A DNA stretch of 59,147 bases from Candidatus Endonucleibacter bathymodioli (lineage in GTDB: Bacteria; Pseudomonadota; Gammaproteobacteria; Pseudomonadales; Endozoicomonadaceae), in NCBI GenBank assembly GCA_030674915.1, contig JASXSV010000020.1, positions 1 to 59,147 on the forward strand, read 5' to 3'. The position numbers and the translations under genes are program-made. A model generated the notes under the pieces. The model ran no database searches, was not told where the DNA came from, and worked only from the letters and a program-made list of their open reading frames with translations. Below are positions 18,544 through 26,201 of this stretch, piece by piece; the first letter of the stretch is position 1; each line of letters starts with the position of its first letter.

Positions 18544-18981
18544 TCACTTTTCATTAAGTGCAGTTGGGCTGGTGATAAGCCCCACATTTTCAACTCCGGC
18601 ACCTTGCAAAAGAGCCATTAATTCAATTACCACCCCGTACACAACATTTGTATCACCCTTGATTAATACTTGCATTTCTGGTTGAGCTGCCACAATCTTG
18701 CTGACTTTTTCTTGTATAACATTTAATGAGGTAGCCTGATCATGCTGCTTGCCTAGATCAAGAAAATAATCACCATTGGCTTGAATGGAGATAATCAGAT
18801 TTTTCTGACTGTCAGCAACAGGTATAGGTTTGCTGGTTACTTTGGGCAAGTCGACTTTAACTCCCTGGGTTAGCATTGGTGCACTTACCATAAAAGCCAC
18901 CAGTAGCACCATCATGATGTCAATAAAAGGCACCATGTTAATTTCAGACATTGGCTTGTGCCTAGCTGTGCTTCGAGCCAT
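18544..18981 (-). CDS. tolR: Tol-Pal proton channel subunit TolR
   Basis: An ExbD/TolR family inner-membrane protein of 145 residues. It uses the proton gradient with TolQ to drive TolA. The start at 18981 is chosen because agggaag lies just upstream and the preceding 24 codons of the longest frame overlap tolQ. The single transmembrane helix follows MSEINMVPFIDIMMVLLVAFMV, with the essential aspartate in PFIDIMMVLL (about residue 20). The periplasmic domain runs VDLPKV to VLIKGDTNVVYG. Confidence 0.95.
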   Translation of the reverse strand: MARSTARHKPMSEINMVPFIDIMMVLLVAFMVSAPMLTQGVKVDLPKVTSKPIPVADSQKNLIISIQANGDYFLDLGKQHDQATSLNVIQEKVSKIVAAQPEMQVLIKGDTNVVYGVVIELMALLQGAGVENVGLITSPTALNEK

Positions 18982-18991
18982 ATAGTCTTCC

Positions 18992-19681
18992 CTACTCTGA
19001 ATTTGAGTGACTGTGAACCTTGCGATGAAGAATGCTTGCAAACTCATCGGCAAATATGTCGTAGCTGGTTAGGAGTGCCTCAACACGGGAAGAGTAACGA
19101 TTATAGGCAATAACCGCAGGAATAGCCGTAACCAAGCCAATAGCTGTAGTCAGCAAGGCTTCAGCTATTCCTGGAGCAACGGAGGCTAGTGTCGCTTGTT
19201 GAACTTGAGCAAGGCCACGAAACGAATTCATAATACCCACAACCGTACCGAATAAGCCAACATAGGGGCTGGTTGAACCGACACTGGCAAGAAATGGCAA
19301 ATGCATTTCTAATTGTTCCTGTTCACGGGAGATAGCAACACGCATTGCTCGTTGAGTGCCAGTCATCATGGCATCCGAATCAGTGATACCTAGTTCTCGT
19401 AAACGCGAGAATTCCTCGAAGCCTGCTTTAAAAACCTGTTCCATACCGTTATATTGGTTTTTTTCATCTGCGATTTTATCATAAAGTTGATTTAGATCTA
19501 TTCCCGACCAAAATTGGTTCTCAAATTCCTGTGTCGACTGCCAAGCCAGCCGCAGGAGCATGCTTTTCTGTATAATAAACACCCAAGACACTGCGGAAGT
19601 GATTGTCAGCATTAACAATACTAACAAAACAACCCAGCTGGCGCTGCCTATCAAGGCTAACAAAGACATACTTTCTGTCAC
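18992..19681 (-). CDS. tolQ: Tol-Pal proton channel subunit TolQ
   Basis: A 229-residue MotA/TolQ/ExbB family inner-membrane protein. There are three membrane helices: about 12-35, then 135-158 around PYVGLFGTVVGIMNSFRGL, and 170-195 around IAEALLTTAIGLVTAIPAVIAYN. The polar residues that form the proton path with TolR (T in GLFGTV and the TTAIGL threonines) are kept. The start is GTG with a gagagg ribosome site. It is the first gene of tolQRAB, 30 bp after ybgC. Confidence 0.96.
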   Translation of the reverse strand: MTESMSLLALIGSASWVVLLVLLMLTITSAVSWVFIIQKSMLLRLAWQSTQEFENQFWSGIDLNQLYDKIADEKNQYNGMEQVFKAGFEEFSRLRELGITDSDAMMTGTQRAMRVAISREQEQLEMHLPFLASVGSTSPYVGLFGTVVGIMNSFRGLAQVQQATLASVAPGIAEALLTTAIGLVTAIPAVIAYNRYSSRVEALLTSYDIFADEFASILHRKVHSHSNSE

Positions 19682-19711
19682 AAAAACCTCTCTCGATAAA
19701 TGGTTAAAGCT

Positions 19712-20158
19712 TCACCGAGGCTTATCGGATACCGCGTGAAGCATAGTTGTTTGGATGTTGGTCGGCAGAGGTGCAGGCTTCATGCTTTCCATATTCAAAC
19801 AGGCAACCACTATGCGCCCTGTGCACAGTACTTTTTTGCTATGCTCCTGCAGGACCTGTTGATGGAAAATAATCCGGCTCCTGCCTACTGAGTCAAGCTC
19901 GGCAGTCACATCCAAAACGTCATCCAATCGCGCAGGGAGATGGTACTTAACGTGAGCGTCAGCTACCACAATAATTCTGTTTTTGGCTAGCATCTCGCCA
20001 CTTGCAAAATCCAGAGTGCGTAGAAGTTCTGTTCTGGCACGTTCCATAAATTTAAGGTAATTAACGTAAAAAACAATGCCGCCAGCATCAGTGTCCTCAA
20101 AATACACACGTACCGATATACTGAAAGGTTCTGAGTCGCACAAAAACATGTTATACAC
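19712..20158 (-). CDS. ybgC: Acyl-CoA thioesterase YbgC (hotdog fold)
   Basis: A 148-residue Tol-Pal-associated thioesterase of the 4-hydroxybenzoyl-CoA thioesterase type. The catalytic aspartate lies in YFEDTDAGGIVFYVNYLKFMERARTE (about residues 18-44), the family signature. The longest frame opens with GTG at 20158; an ATG three codons further in is an equally good start. The aaggga site is close to the GTG and rather far from the ATG. An R1 repeat begins at or next to the start region, so part of the leader may be repeat-derived. It is the usual first gene of the ybgC-tolQRAB set. Confidence 0.93.
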   Translation of the reverse strand: MYNMFLCDSEPFSISVRVYFEDTDAGGIVFYVNYLKFMERARTELLRTLDFASGEMLAKNRIIVVADAHVKYHLPARLDDVLDVTAELDSVGRSRIIFHQQVLQEHSKKVLCTGRIVVACLNMESMKPAPLPTNIQTTMLHAVSDKPR

Positions 20159-20270
20159 ATTTCCCTTGGAGGTGTAGAGTTACTGACTATTTTCACTCAT
20201 CCATATCACCTGCTACTCGCAGGATCATTGGGATTCGTTCGAAAATCTCTCTTTGGCTTACAAGAAGCAG
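20159..20270 (+). repeat. R1 dispersed repeat copy at the ybgC start
   Basis: It reads tttcccttggaggtgtagagttactgac, then ttcactcatcc and cacctgctactcgcaggat. The second hairpin CCTGC-TACTC-GCAGG (20210-20224) pairs perfectly with arms that differ from the CCTAC/GTAGG of other copies. Confidence 0.65.
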
Positions 20271-20395
20271 GAGAGGTGGTTGTGTTCGTCCACCGTAGCT
20301 AACTCTGCAAGTTGTGGTTGCCAGTAATTTGCAGCCTGCATATACCAATATCAGGATGGTTTTTATTCCCTGAGACCGCAGTAATAAAGTGCAAT

Positions 20396-21403
20396 TTAGG
20401 TTTTTCGAGGTTCAAAACCAAAATGCACATAGGCGCTTTCCGTTACTACACGGCCTCTTGATGTTCGTTGAATATACCCCTGTTGAATCAAGTATGGCTC
20501 TAGCACATCTTCAATGGTATCTCTTTCTTCGCTGATAGCTGCAGCAAGGCTATCAATTCCTACAGGGCCACCATCAAACTTTTCAATCATGGCCAGCAGT
20601 AATCTACGATCCATATTATCAAAGCCGGAGCTATCAATATCTAACATATTCAGTGCAGCATTAGCTACATCTTTTGAAATAGAACCTGCTGCTTTCACTT
20701 CAGCAAAATCACGCACTCGTCTTAACAGTCGGTTAGCTATACGCGGCGTTCCTCTTGAGCGGCATGCTATTTCCCTGGTGCCTAGGAGATCTATAGACAC
20801 ACCAAGAATTCGAGCTGATCGATCAATAATGGTGGCTAGGTCATCAATGCTATAAAACTCTAGTCGCTGCACGATGCCAAATCGATCTCGTAACGGGGAT
20901 GTTAGTAAACCTGCTCTTGTTGTTGCCCCCACCAACGTAAACGGAGGTAAATCTAGTTTTATGGATCGTGCTGCAGGGCCTTCTCCTATCATAATATCCA
21001 GCTGGTAGTCTTCCATCGCAGGATATAAAGTTTCTTCGATAACAGCACTAATTCTATGAATTTCATCAATGAAAAGAATGTCGTTAGGCTCAAGGTTAGT
21101 TAGTAGTGCTGCTAAATCACCAGCTTTTTCAATAACAGGGCCAGATGTTGTTCTTATATGGCTGTCCATTTCATTAGCAATAATATGAGAGAGTGTCGTT
21201 TTTCCCAAGCCTGGAGGTCCAAATATTAGCGTATGATCAAGCGCTTCACCTCTGTTGCGAGCAGCTTCAATAAAAATAGCCATTTGCTCCTGGACTTTCC
21301 GTTGCCCTATATAGCCTGAAAAGTTGACAGGACGTATAGCTCTATCCTGAGATTCTTCTAATGGCTTTTCTTGAACTGAGATTAAACGATCTGCTTCTAT
21401 CAT
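20396..21403 (-). CDS. ruvB: Holliday junction helicase motor RuvB
   Basis: A 335-residue AAA+ ATPase that drives branch migration with RuvA. I use the ATG at 21403 (MIEADRLIS), which matches the E. coli start; seven extra codons precede it in the open frame. Walker A is GPPGLGKTT and Walker B is LFIDEIHR. The sensor region [18 protein letters not shown] and the arginine-rich [20 protein letters not shown] are intact. A C-terminal winged helix ends [19 protein letters not shown] 250-bp gap separates it from ruvA, so the two are not tightly coupled here. Confidence 0.97.
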   Translation of the reverse strand: MIEADRLISVQEKPLEESQDRAIRPVNFSGYIGQRKVQEQMAIFIEAARNRGEALDHTLIFGPPGLGKTTLSHIIANEMDSHIRTTSGPVIEKAGDLAALLTNLEPNDILFIDEIHRISAVIEETLYPAMEDYQLDIMIGEGPAARSIKLDLPPFTLVGATTRAGLLTSPLRDRFGIVQRLEFYSIDDLATIIDRSARILGVSIDLLGTREIACRSRGTPRIANRLLRRVRDFAEVKAAGSISKDVANAALNMLDIDSSGFDNMDRRLLLAMIEKFDGGPVGIDSLAAAISEERDTIEDVLEPYLIQQGYIQRTSRGRVVTESAYVHFGFEPRKT

Positions 21404-21653
21404 GCATATGAAAGCCTGTATCAATAATGAGTAAGACTAACATCTAATAAAGTGTATCGGTACTGAGGATTATGTTTTTATCGTGTTTGAAAGGAGTCAT
21501 ATTAATTTCTTTCAGTACAAATGCTATTTGCATGCCCGTCACTTAGGATAAAGCGAGGCGATGGAGTAATCTCGGAAAGGCAAAGTAAGAGGTTACCTTG
21601 CTGTTTTGTGAGTAGTACGGTCAGAGTAATTGCGCATGCCAGCTCTTGTTTCA

Positions 21654-22271
21654 TTAAATCATGCTTTTTAATGACTGCCTGATTAGCTCCTCACAAGTGA
21701 TACCTTCGCAGTAACTAGCTTTCACTGCTTTGTTAGCTTGTATGGGCTTATAACCAAGGCTGATTAGCGCCGATACCGCTTCGGATTCAATGCTAGCTAT
21801 TACTTGGCGGCCATTCCCACTTTGAGACATTCGTACAAGGTTTCTATTAGGCTGAGGCCTGGGTAGCCAGTTATCCAGTTTGTCGCGAATTTCAACAATA
21901 AGACGCTCAGCTGTTTTCTTGCCTACGCCCGGTAGTTTAACAAGTGTGGCGCTGTCGTTATCATGAACGCAGCGGATAAATGCTTCGCTTTCTATGCTGG
22001 ATAAAATAGTTAATCCCAGCTTCGGCCCAACGCCATGGACTTTAATTATTGTCCTGAATAAATCCCTTTCATTTTGATCGCTAAAGCCATAAAGCAGCTG
22101 GGCATCTTCGCGAACCACAAAGTGAGTATGTAGAGTGACCTCTTCTCCAACTTCAGGTAGCTTGTAAAACACCGACATTGGTGCCTCTATCTCGTAACCA
22201 ATGGCTGCCACGTCAACAACCAATATTGGAGCCCGCTTTTCAAGTAACACTCCTTTGATTCTACTAATCAT
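21654..22271 (-). CDS. ruvA: Holliday junction DNA-binding subunit RuvA
   Basis: A 205-residue tetrameric protein that holds the four-way junction. Domain I starts MISRIKGVLLEKRAPILVVDVAAIGYE. The helix-hairpin-helix domain is at about 70-130 (KVHGVGPKLGLTILS and KLPGVGKKTAERLIVEIRDKL). The C-terminal RuvB-binding domain (about 155-205) has EAVSALISLGYKPIQANKAVK. Its length matches E. coli RuvA (203). It is downstream of an R1 repeat and of an oppositely oriented gene, not directly after ruvC. Confidence 0.97.
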   Translation of the reverse strand: MISRIKGVLLEKRAPILVVDVAAIGYEIEAPMSVFYKLPEVGEEVTLHTHFVVREDAQLLYGFSDQNERDLFRTIIKVHGVGPKLGLTILSSIESEAFIRCVHDNDSATLVKLPGVGKKTAERLIVEIRDKLDNWLPRPQPNRNLVRMSQSGNGRQVIASIESEAVSALISLGYKPIQANKAVKASYCEGITCEELIRQSLKSMI

Positions 22272-22292
22272 AAATAATACTTTGGATAGTCT

Positions 22293-22420
22293 TTATATCC
22301 ATTCCTCTTGAAAGTGTTAGATTGTGACTGTTTCCACTCACCACAATTGCCTACTATTCGTGGTTTCATAAGATTGCGCTTGTTGTCGACTACTCACGCC
22401 TACAATGTAAACGGGTATAA
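22293..22420 (+). repeat. R1 dispersed repeat, one of the best-preserved copies
   Basis: Both ends are clear: ttatatccattcc on the left and aacgggtataa on the right, nearly inverted repeats. The order is ccactcacc, gcctactattcgtgg, gcgcttgttgtcg, ctactcacgcctacaatg. It fills the ruvA leader region. Confidence 0.8.
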
Positions 22421-22645
22421 ATTCACTTTGTTTAAACTCTTTTCATTCAATGGTAAGTCATTAGGTAAGATAGTGGAAAATGTATATCTCACCAATTAGC
22501 ATGGGGCTGGAATAAAAAGCCGTTGAGGTTACTATAACTAACACAAGTGTTATTAGGGCTAACAATTTTAAGATGAAAGGGAACTTTAACATTTCCCTGT
22601 CCTCTAAGGTAACTCATTCAGCATGCTACTGGCAGTGTAAATTAT

Positions 22646-23185
22646 ATGTCCCGTGCAAACTTGTTTTTTAACTTACTTTGGAAGCTCCTTCCTGCGGCTA
22701 ACTTGGCTAATTTCTATCATCACTGTATGAGTATTAGTCAGGCTGAAGACTTTCTTCTCAGGTCTTCGCAAGCAGAGAGGAGTTCTTCAACAAAATCACA
22801 AACACCTGACTGTCCGCAACTGGAGAAGCCCTTGCGCAGCTTTACCACTTATATCAAAGGGTACGGTACGCTGCCTCTTAACGACCGATCATTAGTTATT
22901 TTGAGAAGTGCGCACTTGAATAGGTCCTATCACTTGCTCCGATCGCTATCTATAATGGCGCTAGATCATGGTTTGCAGCCCAGTGATATACAGCTCATCC
23001 CTTTAGGTCGCTACGCCCCTGGCTGGAGTATTAAAGAGCAGCTGTTAATAAGAGCCACAGATGATCTTAATAAAAAACAGGGTCTGGATGTTAAAATATG
23101 GAAAAAGCTACGCACATTCTATAGTCACGGACAGATATTGGATATTATTTTCTGTGCTGGAGCCTTTCATCTATGCGAGTCTTAA
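22646..23185 (+). CDS. Carboxymuconolactone decarboxylase-like protein lacking the usual cysteines
   Basis: A 179-residue protein on the strand opposite the ruv genes. Residues about 60-178 follow the CMD/AhpD-like helical fold. LPLNDRSLVILRSAHLNRSYH (76-96) corresponds to 'l..r.reLviLr.a....YeW..H'. Next come SIMALDHGLQPSDI (102-115) and a LIRATDDLNKKQGLDVKIWKKL segment. The end, ILDIIFCAGAFHL, matches 'lldl....G.y.m'. The redox CxxC of AhpD-type members is absent, so an oxidoreductase role is doubtful. Residues 1-55 have no counterpart; a start at codon 28 is possible because no ribosome site supports codon 1. Its function is not clear. Confidence 0.6.
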   Translation: MSRANLFFNLLWKLLPAANLANFYHHCMSISQAEDFLLRSSQAERSSSTKSQTPDCPQLEKPLRSFTTYIKGYGTLPLNDRSLVILRSAHLNRSYHLLRSLSIMALDHGLQPSDIQLIPLGRYAPGWSIKEQLLIRATDDLNKKQGLDVKIWKKLRTFYSHGQILDIIFCAGAFHLCES

Positions 23186-23249
23186 CAAGCAGCTTAAGTC
23201 ACTCAGCAGCGAATAGCTTTAGATGCTCAAATAATGCTCACTGTACGGA

Positions 23250-23367
23250 CATACCAATTATTCTTGAGGGCGTTAGGTTGTTGGCTGCTCTCAATCAATT
23301 TAATTACTTGCTACCGCAGGGTCATGAAATGTTGTTTGTTTGTCGCCTATTCACGTCTCAATGGTAG
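23250..23367 (+). repeat. R1 dispersed repeat copy
   Basis: It reads cataccaattattcttgagg, aggttgttggctgctctca, ttgctaccgcaggg and tcgcctattcacgtctcaatgg in family order. Confidence 0.65.
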
Positions 23368-23422
23368 CAGCTATTGATGCTATATTTTTAATCTGGTGCG
23401 GCAATTGAGTGAATAATTAATT

Positions 23423-23920
23423 TTACCCTCTTAAGCCTGTCATCCGAATTAAGCCGGTTCGTGTGTGGGCATGGCAAAGAGCAATCCCCAATGCATCAGC
23501 CGCATCGGCTTGAGGCGTGGCATCAAGTCTCAAAATGGATTTAACCATATGCTGAACTTGCACTTTGTCTGCTGACCCCCTGCCCACCACGGCTTGTTTA
23601 ACCTGGCGAGCTGAATACTCAGCTACTTCTAGGCCATGGTTAACTGCTGCAACAATTGCTGCGCCTCTGGCCTGTCCTAACTTAAGGGCTGAATCAGCGT
23701 TTTTTGACATAAACACTCGTTCAATACCGACATTCTGCGGGCAATAGCGTTCGATGATAGTAAAAATACCATTATAGATTTGCTTAAGGCGCTCAGGTAA
23801 AGCGGCATCTTTGACGCGGATGCAGCCTGAAGCAATATATGTACAGCGGGCTCCGACTTCTTCGATGACACCATAGCCAGTAATCCTTAATCCAGGATCA
23901 ATTCCTAAAATAATGGAAAT
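23423..23920 (-). CDS. ruvC: Holliday junction resolvase RuvC, apparent AUU start
   Basis: A 165-residue nuclease that cuts Holliday junctions with RuvAB. Translation from ATT at 23920 gives (M)[16 protein letters not shown], which aligns residue for residue with E. coli [10 protein letters not shown]. All four catalytic acids are present: D in GIDPG, E in VGIERVF, and two D in PQADAADAL. No ATG, GTG or TTG exists upstream in frame; a stop lies five codons before the ATT. A perfect aaggagg ribosome site is seven bases upstream. The first canonical start would be the GTG at 23716, which would delete the first catalytic Asp and the Glu and cannot give an active enzyme. So initiation at AUU (as in infC) is the simplest reading; a sequencing error or a non-functional gene are alternatives. 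Confidence 0.9.
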   Translation of the reverse strand: MSIILGIDPGLRITGYGVIEEVGARCTYIASGCIRVKDAALPERLKQIYNGIFTIIERYCPQNVGIERVFMSKNADSALKLGQARGAAIVAAVNHGLEVAEYSARQVKQAVVGRGSADKVQVQHMVKSILRLDATPQADAADALGIALCHAHTRTGLIRMTGLRG

Positions 23921-23927
23921 GATAGCA

Positions 23928-23934
23928 CCTCCTT
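23928..23934 (-). promoter_or_regulatory. Consensus ribosome binding site of ruvC
   Basis: On the minus strand this reads aaggagg, a full match to the anti-Shine-Dalgarno core. It lies seven bases before the ATT that I assign as the start codon and has no canonical start in that frame behind it. Confidence 0.8.
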
Positions 23935-24078
23935 TTTAGCCAAAATATTTTCCATGTGTATCTGAAGTTATTATGCAACCTCAGCATAACTCAATGAAGT
24001 CGATTATATTCTGGTAAAATGTCGACATGCAAAGATCCTTTACAATACAGTCCAAGCTCTTCGTGTTAGCCACAGACC

Positions 24079-24150
24079 TATACCCATTCCCTTTGAGGGT
24101 GTGAGTTGTTGACTGCTGTCACTATCGCCGTCAATGCCTACTGATATAGA
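24079..24150 (+). repeat. Partial R1 dispersed repeat
   Basis: A clean left end, tatacccattccctttgagg, then gtgagttgttgactgctgtcac; the right half is replaced by IS5-relic sequence. Confidence 0.7.
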
Positions 24151-24179
24151 GACTTGCTGTTTCGCAAGTCTTGCCACTT

Positions 24180-24480
24180 TGAACTCGGTAAAAAAGTTCT
24201 CGAAGCATTCATCTTGGGACGGTTTCGAGCACAATCTGTGTGATCAATTATTGGAGGAGATTCATCTTCAGCTGGAAGCCAAAAACATCACCATGAGTGA
24301 AGGTTAGCTAATATCATTGGTGCCACACCGATAGAGGTTGCGTAATTAGGTTCGGGCAACGACAAAGACGGAAAGCCGATAAAAGATATTAAAGCGATCT
24401 AGCACGTTAAGAGTGATGGGATGCCGTTTATTGGAGCTGGCACATAGCCACCAATCCTGCGCGGTGAAAATACTAGTTTA
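24180..24480 (+). mobile_element. IS5-type transposase relic
   Basis: Broken frames give FEHNLCDQLLEEIHLQLEAKN, then ITMSEG, then IIGATPIEVA and GSGNDKDGKPIKDIKAI. The order matches 'F...H.L...L...I..QLE.KG', 'VDATIIEA' and 'KDG' of IS5-type transposases. It has several stops and no defined ends. From here to 24719 I see nothing else except the leader of the next gene. Confidence 0.6.
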
Positions 24481-24719
24481 CAGAGGGGTTGAGTCTGGTA
24501 TGGTTCAGGCAGAGTAGGCTGCGTGTAAGGGTTGCTCAGATGATCACCAGATTCGTTATATGTGAGCTATCGCCTGCGATCAGCTAACTCTCATATCTAT
24601 CCCAAGTGTGTCGATTATTGTGGAGATTTAGGGTTGATTAGTTAATGAGTAAGCATAGACTGCGCTATCGGCTTATACTGTGATGTATTTTGGATTTTAA
24701 ACAGTGAAATTATTTTAAG

Positions 24720-26084
24720 GTGGTCAATATCATTATTAAAAAGTCATATAGATCAGCCGTATTTCTATCCTTTCTAATGCCGTCCTTGGCAGGGTTATTT
24801 CTGTTTGTTACTCCTGTAAGCTACGAGGGGAGTCTATCTATACCTGTGGCTATCTTGTCTTCTACCTTGCAATCAGTCTTGAAAGAATACTTACCAGCTA
24901 CCATTACCACTATTGTGGTAATGGTAGCTATCATTACCGTTATATCTAAGTTTGCCAAGCTCGCATTTGTTAATAATAGTAACTTCCTGAGCGGGATATT
25001 TGATGTTTCACCGCTATGGTGTCTTACCCGAGTGGCGGGGGCAGTGTTTATAGTAGAAAGCTACTTTCAGATTGGCTCTCTTGCTGTCTGGTCAGAAGAG
25101 ACAGGGGGGATGATGCTGAATGATCTGTTGCCAGTCCTTTTCTGTATATTTATTGTTGCAGGATTATTGTTGCCACTGGTTATGAATTTTGGTTTGTTAG
25201 AGCTGGCAGGTACGCTCTGTACCCGTGTAATGAGACCTGTGTTTAACCTACCGGGGAGGTCAGCTATTGATTGTATTGCATCTTGGTTAGGTGATGGAAG
25301 TGTTGGTATTTTAATGACCAGTAAGCAGTATGAGTCTGGGCTTTATACACAGCGCGAAGCTGCTGTAATTGGTAGCACCTTCTCGACTGTATCTATTACG
25401 TTCTCCTTCGTGGTTATTGCCCAAGTTGGCTTACAGCATTTATTTGCTCTGCTTTTCTTGACGATATTTCTGGCAGGTATTGTTGCTGCTATTATTGTTC
25501 CCCGATTGCCTCCCTTGTCGTGGAAGAAAGATATCTTTATTAATGGTCAGCCAAGAAGTCCTGAGGCTGACATCATTCCTGAAGGGTGGAACAGTTTCTC
25601 TTGGGGTATGCAGAGAGCACTGGAAAAAGCAGAAGGCGTGAAAAGCCCTGTGAGCGTAGTAAAAGATGGAATTAAAAACGCCGCTGATATGGTGTTCGGA
25701 GTGATCCCAGTTGTTATGGGGATAGGGACTATTGCCTTGATAGTTGCGAAATATACTCCAATCTTCACCTATTTAGGTATGCCTTTTGTGCCGTTATTGG
25801 AGTTGCTGCGCATTCCAGAAGCTACCCAAGCGTCCACTGCTATGGTTGTGGGATTTACTGATATGTTTGTGCCATCTATATTGGCTTCCTCTATACAGAG
25901 TGAGATGACTCGTTTTGTTATAGCGGCTGTATCCTTAACTCAACTGATTTATCTTTCTGAGATAGGTGCTTTACTGCTGAGTAGTAAAATCCCGATTGTT
26001 ATCTGGGAGTTATTTGTTATTTTTATTCTCAGAACCTTGGTTACGCTACCTATTATTGCAGGTATTGCACATCTATTTTTTTAA
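24720..26084 (+). CDS. YjiH-family membrane protein (nucleoside-recognition/Gate domain)
   Basis: A 454-residue inner-membrane protein with about ten hydrophobic segments, matching the YjiH family. Gate-type features include WLGDGSVGILMTSKQYESGLYTQREAAVIGSTFSTVSI at about 190-225, and the C-terminal STAMVVGFTDMFVPSILAS and YLSEIGALLLSSKIP. The function is not established; a transport role is assumed for the Gate superfamily. The start is odd. The only canonical codon at the head of the frame is a GTG lying inside the strong aaggtgg ribosome-binding sequence. An ATC or ATT five to eight bases after that site would be placed like the ruvC start. The next ATG is at codon 20. Confidence 0.8.
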   Translation: MVNIIIKKSYRSAVFLSFLMPSLAGLFLFVTPVSYEGSLSIPVAILSSTLQSVLKEYLPATITTIVVMVAIITVISKFAKLAFVNNSNFLSGIFDVSPLWCLTRVAGAVFIVESYFQIGSLAVWSEETGGMMLNDLLPVLFCIFIVAGLLLPLVMNFGLLELAGTLCTRVMRPVFNLPGRSAIDCIASWLGDGSVGILMTSKQYESGLYTQREAAVIGSTFSTVSITFSFVVIAQVGLQHLFALLFLTIFLAGIVAAIIVPRLPPLSWKKDIFINGQPRSPEADIIPEGWNSFSWGMQRALEKAEGVKSPVSVVKDGIKNAADMVFGVIPVVMGIGTIALIVAKYTPIFTYLGMPFVPLLELLRIPEATQASTAMVVGFTDMFVPSILASSIQSEMTRFVIAAVSLTQLIYLSEIGALLLSSKIPIVIWELFVIFILRTLVTLPIIAGIAHLFF

Positions 26085-26201
26085 TATATCAACATCTTTG
26101 ATAAGCTTGGCTATTATAAAAGCTATTTTTTCGCAATTTATTATGGTGCGTTTATATTTTTGCTTTACGAAAAAACAGAGCGTGCTAATAGGAAGAGCGT
26201 T

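Noticed and set aside
23677..23874. 65-codon minus-strand frame upstream of the short ruvC frame, suggesting a frameshifted ruvC
   Set aside because: It is in another frame and unrelated; the true ruvC frame is open without interruption back to the ATT at 23920.
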